Positions 23,784-32,470 of a stretch of 64,000 nucleotides of DNA are shown in pieces (the first letter of the stretch is position 1; every line of letters begins with the position of its first letter). The stretch is taken from positions 325,441-389,440 of the forward strand of contig QEOQ01000191.1 in the NCBI GenBank assembly GCA_010279815.1. Reading direction: 5' to 3'. The translations under genes and the position numbers were made by a program. This DNA comes from Brachionus plicatilis (lineage: Eukaryota > Rotifera > Eurotatoria > Ploima > Brachionidae). The notes under the pieces are model-generated. The model was not told the origin of the DNA. It made no database searches and saw only the letters and a program-made list of their open reading frames with translations.

Positions 23784-23943
23784 CCGTATTCCCTCGTTCG
23801 ATTATGCTGCATTAAAAATTAAGCTACCATCTTTTGGGCCATGCACCAAAGTACATCTCACCCATGCTAAAATATTATTAATTTGATGTTTTAATCTGCA
23901 TGTCTTGGCTTGTAGTGCACCATAATCGAACGAGGGAATCCGG
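23784..23943. mobile_element. Short TA-flanked MITE (160 bp)
   Basis: Ends CCGTATTCCCTCGTTCGATTATG and CATAATCGAACGAGGGAATCCGG are inverted repeats of 23-25 bp with one or two mismatches, and TA lies on each side (23782-23783, 23944-23945). This fits a mariner/pogo-type MITE. No coding content. Confidence 0.87.
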
Positions 23944-23945
23944 TA

Positions 23946-24391
23946 AAATTTTTTTATTTTTTAATTCTTTTAAATATGTACATCCAAATGCAATTTAAAA
24001 AAAAATTATTTCAATTCCAATTTGTGAAAATGCTAAATTAAGTTTTATTTTTGTACAAAGTTTTCACATTGCCAAATTTTTATTTCCATTTTTTTTTCTT
24101 TAACTTCTACTGAAAAAAAAAATTAAAGTTAATTGAATTCACTTTGATTCTTTTCTTTTTCACATAAAATTGAAGTAATCTTTTACTTAAATTTACGTAA
24201 TAACAAGTAAATAAAATTGGAACATTAATTTATTTATTAAAACAAAAAAAGAGAAAAAAATCAATTAAAAAAAAATCGGAAAATATTTTTTTCGTCGAAT
24301 CTTAATAATTCACCATTTATTACGCAAATTTACGTAAAAATCCAATGATCCAAATTAACAATAAAAAAAATTCAAGTTTTCAAATTGAGCC
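23946..24391. other. AT-rich spacer
   Basis: No gene. A lone TTTTTGTACAAAG...TTTCACATTGCC near 24050-24072 resembles one end of the 7705-8056 MITE, but no partner end was found. Confidence 0.5.
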
Positions 24392-24532
24392 ATTGATATT
24401 AAACCAAGTCATTATGAGCGATTTCTGTGACATATCAATGTAAGAGTTCGATTAATCAAAATTTAAGGAAAAGACAACCTGGATAATAAAAAATTAAACA
24501 TTTAAAAAATTTATTTTAAAATTGGACTGAGT
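24392..24532. repeat. Copy 2 of the 140-bp direct repeat
   Basis: Diverged copy of 22798-22935; similarity runs from TGATATTA to ACTGAGT and stops a few bases from the stop codon of the 159-residue gene at 24537. See the finding on this duplication. Confidence 0.85.
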
Positions 24533-24536
24533 TAAA

Positions 24537-25016
24537 TTAAACATTTATTTCGTTTTGATTAACTGGCGAGTAATCTGCTTTGATTTTTGTTGATTTTTCT
24601 CGTTTGGAGACATTAGACATCTGGTTGCTTTTGACCACAATGACTATTAGACTAATTAGAGTGCCAGTGCCGAAGAAAGCAATTAATGAAACCACGCTCC
24701 AGAATGAATGGTCTATGGTTGACGCTTTGTATCGGGACCTCAATTTCTCTTTTTGATCTTTTTTGAATTTTTTTAAATATTCGTCAAATTTTTCTTTCAT
24801 AAATTTGTTCAATGGGTCATCGGAATTTTGGTTTTGGAACCATTCGGGAACTTTTTCGGTCGTTGTGCTCACTTTTTTGCGCTGTTCCTCTTCCAGACGA
24901 GTTTTGTTCAGCTGCATTTCTTTGATCTGTTCTGGATTGAGGCTCTCATCGTAAAAATAGTCCTGACCATTGATTAACACTAACAAATTAAGCAAAAAAA
25001 AAACTTCAAATTTCAT
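24537..25016 (-). CDS. Small single-pass (type I) membrane protein, unknown function
   Basis: 159 residues, one exon. Residues 1-17 (MKFEVFFLLNLLVLING) are a clear signal peptide. Residues 18-100 are charged and Lys/Glu-rich with helical, possibly coiled-coil character (EEEQRKK, KFDEYLKKFKKDQKEKLR). About residues 106-128 (SVVSLIAFFGTGTLISLIVIV) form one membrane segment, followed by a basic tail of about 30 residues, giving an outside N-terminus. No family recognised. The TAA stop is followed at once by repeat copy 2. Composition and the signal/TM architecture make a real gene likely. Confidence 0.7.
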   Translation of the reverse strand: MKFEVFFLLNLLVLINGQDYFYDESLNPEQIKEMQLNKTRLEEEQRKKVSTTTEKVPEWFQNQNSDDPLNKFMKEKFDEYLKKFKKDQKEKLRSRYKASTIDHSFWSVVSLIAFFGTGTLISLIVIVVKSNQMSNVSKREKSTKIKADYSPVNQNEINV

Positions 25017-25292
25017 TATTACTAAGCATTAAGACAAATTTAGTTTGAAATTTGTGGTGAATAATTTATTTTGGTACCAAAATTTTTCATGAAATTTTTC
25101 AATCGATATACTTATGTGAGTTTATTGAAAGAAAATTTTATTATGAAAAAATAAAGATATTTTTATTATAATAAATTTTAAAAAAACTTGAATAATACGA
25201 ATGCAATTGTTTTAGTTTAGTTGTATTTACCTTGTAAACTAATAGTATCGTTTTGTCTTATTTATTCAACATCAAGATGCTTTTCATTAAGA

Positions 25293-25365
25293 GACTTCGT
25301 GGCGCAATTGGTAGCGCGTCTGACTCCAGATCAGAAGGTTGCGTGTTCGAGTCACGTCGGGGTCA
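25293..25365 (+). tRNA. tRNA-Trp (CCA)
   Basis: Cloverleaf: acceptor GACTTCG / CGGGGTC (two G-T pairs), D arm GGCGCAATTGGTAGCGC, anticodon arm TCTGA-CTCCAGA-TCAGA with anticodon CCA, and T arm with GTTCGAGTC. A discriminator A is at 25365. The internal A and B boxes (TGGCGCAATTGGT, GGTTGCGTGTTCGA) are intact, no intron, and CCA is not encoded, as in eukaryotic nuclear tRNAs. It closely matches the animal tRNA-Trp. Confidence 0.98.
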
Positions 25366-25368
25366 AAA

Positions 25369-25374
25369 TTTTTT
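25369..25374 (+). terminator. RNA polymerase III terminator
   Basis: A run of six T four bases after the tRNA end, the normal Pol III stop signal. Confidence 0.85.
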
Positions 25375-25914
25375 AAAATTAAATGATTAAAAAATTTTAT
25401 TTTAATTGCCTCAATCATTCATTAAAAAATCGTCCCGTTTTCTTTCTATGCAGTAAAAAAATAAGAATTTTTAAAACTAGAATTAAGAAAATTGATTAAA
25501 TCTTAAAAATATAAGAAAATAGGTAATTAAATTTTAATTTTTAGGCAAAATACTTTCGACCTATAATATACATCTAAAAATATAAGTTTAGTATAAAATC
25601 TAAATGATCATGCTCATTTAAATATATTTTTTAAATTAAACAGCAATCTTCAAATCTCTGCAAAAATTTTATGCATGCAGAATTATGCACAATACTTCAA
25701 TTTGGTAAAACATGGTATGCTAAATATGAAAATGGTTTTGTGAAATTCAGTACAAACCAGGTAAATTGTACTTCAGGAGTTTTTAAATCTGAAAATCATA
25801 TTATTTATTTTTATCCAGAGTCCCAAATTAAAGTCCAAGTCAGGACCTTTAAATTTTTTTATAAAATCCGGCCACAATGAATTTTTTGCCGTTCTAGGTA
25901 GTTATTGTGGCGGC
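25375..25914. other. AT-rich spacer
   Basis: Contains CTGCAAAAATTTTATGCATGCAG and ATTATGCAC at about 25658-25690, similar to the TCTGCAAAA module of several MITEs. The open frame at 25671-25880 shows no family motif. Confidence 0.45.
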
Positions 25915-26700
25915 CTACGTCACTAAAATTAAAACCTAAGTTCGGACTTCGTGATAAAGTGATCGAGCCAAGAGTCTTTGATTCTGCATCTAAGTATTCC
26001 AAATCAAATAATCAAGTAAGTAGTGAAGAATTTTTTAGAGATGATTTAATGTATGACAAACAGGAAAGAAAGAAAACAAATTTGAGAGCCTGCCTTTGGA
26101 CGTGAAAACCAGAGTCAAGCAAAGTCAATAAACACCAACAAGTCGGCAAGCAAAACAACATCTGACTCGAAGTCAAATGTCAAAGGACGGGACTTTTCGA
26201 GTCAATCAAAGAGCAATTCCTTGAGTAAGAAAGCTGTTTTTTGTGACACTGAAAATAATTTAATTTCACAAAATAATAAAAGGGGGTTTCTAAGTCTGTT
26301 TAGAAAAATTCTAAAACGGACTTTCGTTTGCTATTTTTTCCAGTTATATTGAATATAACTCATTGGGTCTTAATTGTATTTGATACGTATCAAAAAACAA
26401 TAACGTATTATGATTCAATTTATAATACCAATCCCGAGATAATTGAAAAAATTGGAGGAGTCCTCAAAAAGTACTTCTTTGGCTGACTCAGATTCATGGA
26501 TGATACTTAATGACCCTTTATCCCCAAAACAATACGGAAACGAAAAAGATTGTGGTGTTTTTATCTGTGCATATTCAAAGTACTTATAATAAGATACACT
26601 ATTTTTATTCAATCAAAATGATATTCCGAAAATACGTGAATCTATCGGATCTGAAATATTGAAAGTTAAGATACAAGTTATTGATCCTTTGGTGCAGTGA
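25915..26700 (+). pseudogene. Ulp1/SENP-type cysteine protease, decayed
   Basis: The core is 26335-26700. The frame THWVLIVFDTYQKTITYYDS gives the His and Asp of a C48 (SUMO-protease) fold. After a frameshift near 26470, LSPKQYGNEKDCGVFICAY gives the oxyanion Gln and catalytic Cys. Two TAA stops follow, and similarity seems to resume (NQNDIPKIRESIGSEILKVK). Upstream (25915-26300) are Ser/Lys-rich low-complexity frames (ASKTTSDSKSNVKGRDF) that may be the protein's linker. Such proteases occur as host genes and inside DNA transposons; with frameshifts and stops this copy is dead. Confidence 0.75.
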
Positions 26701-27269
26701 TTAGATTAGAAAAAGCTCAAGTTTTATTGAAAATTTCATTAATTTAATTTTTGTAAAATTTTGTTTAATATTTTTAAATTTTGATATTTTTATAAGTAAA
26801 TTTGTAATTGAAAACTCTTTTATTATTATTTAATAAATGAGCTCATTAATCTTAATAATTTCTGGGTTTGACTTGAAAAAGTCTCTTTGAATGAGTTGAA
26901 ATATAATTATACTCAAATCTGACAGATGGCATCAGCAGTTGATCATCACAATCATCAATATCAACATGTTCTCCATTCTCTTCACTACTTATTTGAAATT
27001 TTAATTAAAATGTTTGGTTAATAATTAAATATTTTTTTAAATAAAAATTAATGAATTTTATTTATTTTTTTGTTTAATTGTAAAAAATTTTTGAAAAAAA
27101 GCGATAATAAATATCACAAAATTTTTAGTCATAAATTTATGCTTTTTTTTCGAAAATTTTGTCCATCTTCAACGAAAATTTTTCACCAAATTTATGTAAT
27201 TTTTTTCCAAGTTGGAAATGATTAAAAGAACAGAAAAAGTAATAAAAAATAAAATTACTTTTTCCCTAT
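26701..27269. other. AT-rich spacer
   Basis: No gene or repeat boundary recognised between the Ulp1 relic and the next MITE. Confidence 0.5.
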
Positions 27270-27505
27270 AAGTTTAAAATTAGTCCCGTAGATTCAACAT
27301 GATGCAACATATAAATTGGATATAATATCAAGGTCTGCAAAACTCTGCAAATTTAGCAGAAATTACATTTCAATGTAATCGAGCGTAGCGCATTTTGAAG
27401 GGATTTTGCACATCCTTACCAGACTTTGACAGCTGATGCGACTTTGAATGTTACATCATGTCACATTCACAGAACTAATTTTAAACTTTAAGAAAAAACA
27501 TGCTC
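27270..27505. mobile_element. MITE with AAGTTTAAAATTAGT ends, copy 1
   Basis: Left arm AAGTTTAAAATTAGTCCCGT...CATGATGCAACAT, right arm ATGTTACATCATG...ACTAATTTTAAACTTT; imperfect inverted repeats of about 40 bp. The interior matches the element at 43230-43392 in inverted orientation (shared TGCAAAATC, TCAAAATG and TGTAATTTCTG). It carries an extra TCTGCAAAACTCTGCAAA stretch that the other copy lacks. Confidence 0.75.
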
Positions 27506-27798
27506 AATTTTCTATCATTTTAATATGTTCTTTAGCACTGAACTTCACAAAACATATTAAAATGCCTCAGTATTTAATATAAGAATAAAAAATTAATCAA
27601 TAAAAATTCCAAGTCTTTTATTTAAATTTCTACTAATTTTTGCAATAGTGGTAAGTTTTCTGGAAAAATTGATTAATTTTTAATTAGTGAAAAGCCATTT
27701 ATTTCATCGTGGTCTAAATAAAATTTAAACTTAGAAACAAAAAAATTTTATTAAAGAAAATTAGTAAAAATGGACTAAATTTAAATATTGAATACTTA

Positions 27799-28347
27799 TT
27801 AGTTCATATTATCAGTAGTATTTGATTCATTATTGGGAATATTTTCTTGCTGAATTGGACCACTGGAATTCACTTAGTTATTTAAAGCTAAATTTACAAC
27901 GATTAAAAAAGTAATCAATAAAACTAAAGAAATAAACGCCAACACTATCATAGCTATATTTACGTGTTTCATATTCTGGTTTACTTCTCCATCATTAGCA
28001 AATAACCATTTTTCACTATAAAAAGTTAGAGAAACTGAATTTTATATGATAGTAACAACAGAAGAAAATATTGCAAAAAAATTAAAAAAAAATTTAACAA
28101 TGATTAGAGATGGCCATTTGATAGTGCCTGCAGCCAAAGCACCAGCTACCACATAAATAAAGCCTGCCCAAATACCAGAAGCGTAATTTTGATTGACACC
28201 ATTTGATGCATAATAAATAATCTGTAAAACTATTAAACTAACACCAATTGATATTATTAGACTTGTATAAGCAATTACAAATTTAGTTGGATAATTTTCC
28301 CTTAGTAATTTTTCAGAATATTTTTTATGTTGTCTATCTAATTCTTG
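27799..28347 (-). pseudogene. Four-TM (MS4A/CD20-like) membrane protein, broken
   Basis: The minus-strand frame from 28347 (cut by the retrotransposon) to the stop at 27799-27801 encodes four hydrophobic segments: FVIAYTSLIISIGVSLIVLQ, then NYASGIWAGFIYVVAGALAA, then SLIIVKFFFNFFAIFSSVV, then MIVLAFISLVLLITFLIVV. Spacing and the GIWAGFIYVVAGAL segment resemble the MS4A/CD20-like tetraspan family; the family call is tentative. In-frame TAA codons lie at 28042-28044 and 27874-27876. Reading continues sensibly past both, so they look like nonsense mutations, although the second could be the true stop. The N-terminus is lost at the Ty3/gypsy junction. The gene is antisense to the inserted element. 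Confidence 0.65.
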
Positions 28348-28520
28348 TGTAACACCCCCTCTACCCCAGCCCCCTACTCCGGCCTCTGCTTCTTTGTGTT
28401 TCCCATATATATATTAGTTTTATTTTATTTTGAGTTTTTTAGTTTTAGTTTTTTCAATAAAGTTGTGAAGAAATTAAAATTCTTTTATTTAGTAGCGCCA
28501 CGCTATTAAATTGGTGATAG
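28348..28520 (+). promoter_or_regulatory. 5' LTR region and primer-binding area
   Basis: Starts TGTAACACCCCC, with a C-rich first 40 bases, then T-rich sequence and CAATAAAG (polyadenylation-type signal near 28455). TGGTGATAGCGG near 28512 follows TATTAAAT and may be the primer-binding site, as such sites start with TGG; I cannot match it to a tRNA. The LTR end is therefore approximate. Confidence 0.5.
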
Positions 28521-28625
28521 CGGTAAAAATTTTGTCTTATACGAGATAAGCCAAAATTTTTTAAAAACTACCACGTGCTGTGTGCTGTGTGCTTAGTGCT
28601 GTTTTTTTTAAATAAAATTTGGAAA

Positions 28626-29906
28626 ATGCCAATTTTCGAATGGTTCCGCCCCGTATTTTTAATACACAGTGGCGTGTTATATTTAGGATTATGGATGTTG
28701 GTTGATAAGTATGGTATGGATGTAGTGGCGAAGAGTGCTGGAGGCTTAGGTTTTCTGATAATGGGCGCTTTTGCGATGTCTTACCTAACAAAAGTGTTGG
28801 AAAAGAAGGAGAAAACGGATGGCGAGGCTGAACCTGTGTGTAGCGGACCGAAACCAACTCCGAATGATGCAAAGTTTGGTAAGCTTGCATTGGGTAGTAG
28901 AATGGTGACACCAGAATGTGTTGGAGAATTGAAGCAGCCCTGTTTTGGAACCCTTGGGGGTGATGAAAAGGGATATAGATCCGGAAACAGGGAATCAACG
29001 CGAGCATGTGAGAGGGGTTTTGATGATTTTAACGACACTCCACAATTATTAGATTTTGGTATCCCTAGGAGAAAAGAGCTAAATGGCCCAGAAGTAGCAC
29101 AATCGAAAAGGTTAGTTGATAATGAAGAGCCAGCTATGTATGATAAAATACCATCTACAACACATGGGTTACGCAGAACCGAATTCAGACACGAAGGCAT
29201 CCATGATCACGCTGTTGGAAAACACATAGACCTTTTCGATACTCTTCATCGTTCAGAATGTTCTGGCCTTCCTTATTTAAGCTCCATCAATACTGCACCT
29301 GCCCCAGAAATGTACATCAAAGACTCGGTCTTCAAACCATCCCAGTTTAATCGAAGAACGGATTTGGAAACCTGGTGGAAGCGTTTTGAATTATATATTA
29401 GCTCTACGAAGGTTTCGTCGGCTAACTTACGCAATACCCTTCTTGTTTTCCTTGACGATGATTGTATGGCTATGTTTGACTATTGCACCCCGATAACACC
29501 GATGGGTATGACAGATTTGTTCCAACACATGAAAAGGATTTTTGGTAAGACAGAACCAGTGAACATCGACGCAAAAGGTATTTTTTATACACGAGTGCAG
29601 AAACCCAATGAAGATGTGAGAGCCTTTTTCACGAGTCTGTGGAAATTAGCAAAGAGCGCATTCAAAACGGATGCTACAGTGTTCAATGTGGATGGTATGG
29701 TTAAAGAAAGATTCATAAATGGTTTGAACGACCCGTATCTCATCATGCAGCTCACTTCGAACAAGATGTTCACGAAGACCAGTTTCGAAGCGCTGGAAGC
29801 CACTTTGGAGCTCGTTAACAGGTTGGAGTCTTGGAAAACAAACAGTCAGGTCGTAATGTCACCAATGACTCAGCGAAAACAAGTTGGATTTCACGACGAG
29901 CTTTAA
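28626..29906 (+). CDS. Ty3/gypsy Gag-like protein with N-terminal hydrophobic segments
   Basis: The first ATG of this frame is at 28626 (the frame is open further upstream without ATG). Residues 8-25 (RPVFLIHSGVLYLGLWMLV) and about 33-55 (AKSAGGLGFLIMGAFAMSYL) are hydrophobic, enough for two membrane helices, which is unusual for Gag. A polar linker follows. The Gag capsid-like region (about residues 225-400) has FNRRTDLETWWKRFELYIS, LFQHMKRIFGKTE and RFINGLNDPYL. Gag forms the RNA-packaging particle. The frame ends at TAA 29904-29906, but pol begins 33 nt later in the same frame and the zinc knuckle lies beyond the stop; see findings. Confidence 0.88.
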   Translation: MPIFEWFRPVFLIHSGVLYLGLWMLVDKYGMDVVAKSAGGLGFLIMGAFAMSYLTKVLEKKEKTDGEAEPVCSGPKPTPNDAKFGKLALGSRMVTPECVGELKQPCFGTLGGDEKGYRSGNRESTRACERGFDDFNDTPQLLDFGIPRRKELNGPEVAQSKRLVDNEEPAMYDKIPSTTHGLRRTEFRHEGIHDHAVGKHIDLFDTLHRSECSGLPYLSSINTAPAPEMYIKDSVFKPSQFNRRTDLETWWKRFELYISSTKVSSANLRNTLLVFLDDDCMAMFDYCTPITPMGMTDLFQHMKRIFGKTEPVNIDAKGIFYTRVQKPNEDVRAFFTSLWKLAKSAFKTDATVFNVDGMVKERFINGLNDPYLIMQLTSNKMFTKTSFEALEATLELVNRLESWKTNSQVVMSPMTQRKQVGFHDEL

Positions 29907-29939
29907 AACAAAGCCCACGAAACGCTAGTTAGTGAAGAC

Positions 29940-32468
29940 ATGAGAGTGTGCTTCATATGTAGAAAACCCGGCCACAAAGCTGCTTACTGTAGAGAGAATA
30001 GAAACCCTTCTGCCCCAACTTCACAGCCACGCACGATTACAAATGCTGTAATTAACAACGTAATGATGAATGATAGCATTATTGGAAAGTGTTTTGTGAA
30101 TGGTAATCCAGTACACTTTTTATTCGATACTGGTACAGTGAAAACTATTATCGCGGATCGGATCTGGAGGAAGTGCAAGAAGGTCGATAGCAAATTGATC
30201 CCAAACAAAAGTACAATTGAAACTTGTAGTGGTGGTCCGATTGAGGTAATCGGCACTGGAAAATGTGAATTACAGTTACACAACTTCAAAGGTGAAGTTG
30301 AGGTGATTGTGGTTAAGAAACTAATCTACGACTGCTTGTTGGGTTTAGACATGGCGTTTAAACTATCAGATATTAAGGAATATCTGGATAAGATCAAGGC
30401 GGCCCTAGGGGGAAAAACATTAGAAGTAAAAAAGAAGGCTAAAACCCCGTTAAAAGCCACACTGCCGGAGATTTACAGAAGCCAAGCGTCAGTTAACGCA
30501 ACAAATTTCAAAGAGTTACCTTTGGCAAACGGGGATCCTGAAGAGCCAGCCCAAGATGAAGATGAAAAGAAGAAAGTCGAAGCCTACTCCATGATTTTAC
30601 ATGATGAATTTGAAGAGATAGTCGCACAAGGGTTGCAAAGTTTGACTCAAACAAATGTTTGTGAACATGTCGTAAACACATTGAGCGAGACGCCAATTAA
30701 GCAGCCGGTGAGGAGAATACCTTATACAATGCGTGAAGAAGTCAAGAGGCAAATTGACGAGATGCTTAAGGCTGAACTAATCAGAGACAGTGATTCACCT
30801 TGGGCATCGCCTATTGTGTTGGTGAGAAAGTCAAACGGAGCGTTGCGAATCTGTGTCGATTATCGGCGTCTAAACGAAGTGACTATAAAGGATTGCTATC
30901 CTTTACCAAAAATCGAAGATATTTTGGTAATGTTAGGAAAAGCTAAATATTTTACGACACTGGATCTGGCATCGGGTTATCATCAAATCCGAATTCAAGA
31001 AAAAGATAAAGAAAAAACCGCATTTGTAACTGAATTCGGTCTTTTCGAATATAATGTGATGCCGTTTGGTTTGACAAACGCCCCAGCCACGTTCCAGCGT
31101 ATGATGGAGCAAGTTTTGAAAGGCCTTATTGGCGAGATCTGTTTCGTGTACCTAGACGATACAATCATTTTCTCTACAACAATTGAAGAACATTACGTTA
31201 ATGTTAGAACCGTCTTAGTTCGAATTGAAATGGCGCTCCTTAAGATTGAATGGAGAAAATGTAAGTGGTTTCAGTTGTCAATTGAATATCTTGGTCACAT
31301 GGTCTGTAACGGTGAAGTCCGACCGGCCCCTAGTAAAGTTGAAGTGCTTTTCCGCTATACGCGACCGCGAACAATACGTCAGCTCCAAAGCTTTTTAGGA
31401 CTAGCAAACTATTATAGAAAGTTCATCAAAGCGTTCGCGCAAATTGCTGGTCCACTACACAAAGTCACAGAAAAAGGTAAGAAGTTTGAGTGGAACGAGG
31501 AATGCCAATCTAGTTTTGAAAAGTTAAGAACTTATCTAACAACACCAACAAATAAAAAAACGGGAGTACTGATCTTGCCTGATTTTAGTCAATCATTCAG
31601 GTTGGAAGTCGATGCCAGTGATCACAGCGCCGGGGCAGTTTTGAGCCAAAAATATAGAGGAGAATACCGACCAGTTCTGTATTTTAGTAAACGTTTTACG
31701 AAGGCCCAAAGAGGATACTCAACCGCTGAAAGAGAACTGCTAGCGTTTGTTTTGGCTGTACTTAACCTGAAACGTTTTCTGATTGCGAAAAAATTTGTAG
31801 CAGTGACTGATGACAAGCCACTTATTTGGTTAAAAAAACATCCTGATCCTTCCCCGAGGCTCGCTAGATGGTTATGTATTTTAAGGGAGTATGATTTCGA
31901 TCTCGAATATCGTGAAGGTCCTAGAAATGGTAATGCGGATGCGCTCACCCGACGGTTACTAAAACCAGGCGAAGAAGATAAGGGAATCATCGAAATTGAA
32001 GAGGGAGAGAAGTCGATTGATCCTGGTATGGTGATTTATAATGTCGTGTTACAGGAGGTTGAAGTAAACGAGGCACAATTAGAAGATAAAAGTGTTAGGA
32101 CCCTGTTTAAGTGGCTGAAAAGCGGTGAAAAGCCGGTAAAGTGCAGTAAAGACGGTTCGGATCTGTACATTTATGGGTGCAATTTTAAAGATTTCCGGGT
32201 TTCTGGCAAAAATGTGTATCGCTGTTATGATAAATCCGGATATGGTGTTCATTTTCAATACGTTGTACCGACCTCAGACGACCTGTTCCAGCCCCAGTTC
32301 AAACGCCAGCCCCTGCCCCGGATGCAGAAAAACAAGACCCAGAGAACGTGGAAGTTGCTGACGAACTTTAAAAAGAAGAAAGATTTTTTTTATTTTTGGT
32401 TTTGTTTTTTTGTTTTTTTTGGAAAAGTTTCCAGGAGGAAACTTAATTTTAAGGGGGGACTAATGTAA
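29940..32468 (+). CDS. Ty3/gypsy Pol: zinc knuckle, protease, reverse transcriptase, RNase H
   Basis: In order: zinc knuckle CFICRKPGHKAAYC (residues 4-17); aspartic protease HFLFDTGTVKTIIA (about 58-71); reverse transcriptase with SPWASPIVLVRKSNGALRIC, YFTTLDLASGYHQI, MPFGLTNAPATFQRMM and the catalytic FVYLDDTIIFS; RNase H with LEVDASDHSAGAVLSQ, YSTAERELLAFV and TDDKPLIWL; then GNADALTRR. All catalytic Asp residues needed for protease, RT and RNase H are present. After about residue 775 there is no HHCC or DDE integrase; the last 60 residues are basic, then F-rich, and run into the purine tract and LTR, so this tail is a deletion by-product. Same frame as gag, separated by a single TAA. Confidence 0.93.
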   Translation: MRVCFICRKPGHKAAYCRENRNPSAPTSQPRTITNAVINNVMMNDSIIGKCFVNGNPVHFLFDTGTVKTIIADRIWRKCKKVDSKLIPNKSTIETCSGGPIEVIGTGKCELQLHNFKGEVEVIVVKKLIYDCLLGLDMAFKLSDIKEYLDKIKAALGGKTLEVKKKAKTPLKATLPEIYRSQASVNATNFKELPLANGDPEEPAQDEDEKKKVEAYSMILHDEFEEIVAQGLQSLTQTNVCEHVVNTLSETPIKQPVRRIPYTMREEVKRQIDEMLKAELIRDSDSPWASPIVLVRKSNGALRICVDYRRLNEVTIKDCYPLPKIEDILVMLGKAKYFTTLDLASGYHQIRIQEKDKEKTAFVTEFGLFEYNVMPFGLTNAPATFQRMMEQVLKGLIGEICFVYLDDTIIFSTTIEEHYVNVRTVLVRIEMALLKIEWRKCKWFQLSIEYLGHMVCNGEVRPAPSKVEVLFRYTRPRTIRQLQSFLGLANYYRKFIKAFAQIAGPLHKVTEKGKKFEWNEECQSSFEKLRTYLTTPTNKKTGVLILPDFSQSFRLEVDASDHSAGAVLSQKYRGEYRPVLYFSKRFTKAQRGYSTAERELLAFVLAVLNLKRFLIAKKFVAVTDDKPLIWLKKHPDPSPRLARWLCILREYDFDLEYREGPRNGNADALTRRLLKPGEEDKGIIEIEEGEKSIDPGMVIYNVVLQEVEVNEAQLEDKSVRTLFKWLKSGEKPVKCSKDGSDLYIYGCNFKDFRVSGKNVYRCYDKSGYGVHFQYVVPTSDDLFQPQFKRQPLPRMQKNKTQRTWKLLTNFKKKKDFFYFWFCFFVFFGKVSRRKLNFKGGLM

Positions 32469-32470
32469 CA
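32451..32470 (+). promoter_or_regulatory. Polypurine tract and start of 3' LTR
   Basis: AAGGGGGGAC followed by TAATGTAACA: the plus-strand primer tract of LTR elements, then the seven bases TGTAACA shared with the 5' LTR start. Similarity stops there. Confidence 0.7.

Larger units (their letters stand above)
28348..32470 (+). mobile_element. Ty3/gypsy LTR retrotransposon, integrase-deleted
   Basis: Begins TGTAACA (LTR-like TG start) at 28348, directly at the break in the MS4A-like gene. It carries gag, protease, reverse transcriptase and RNase H, then a purine tract AAGGGGGGAC (32451-32460) and a second TGTAACA at 32464. GC content is visibly higher than the surroundings, which suggests recent arrival or selection on codons. 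No integrase is present: the frame passes from the linker after RNase H (about 32265) straight to low-complexity tail sequence. After TGTAACA the 3' sequence does not match the 5' LTR, so the 3' LTR is missing or replaced. Confidence 0.93.

Noticed and set aside
24050..24072. Lone CACATTGCC end resembling the 7705-8056 MITE
   Set aside because: No matching left end or duplication nearby; too short to call.
28561..32361. Minus-strand and shifted open frames inside the Ty3/gypsy element
   Set aside because: They overlap gag and pol, have no family motifs and are shadows of the real frames, favoured by the higher GC.
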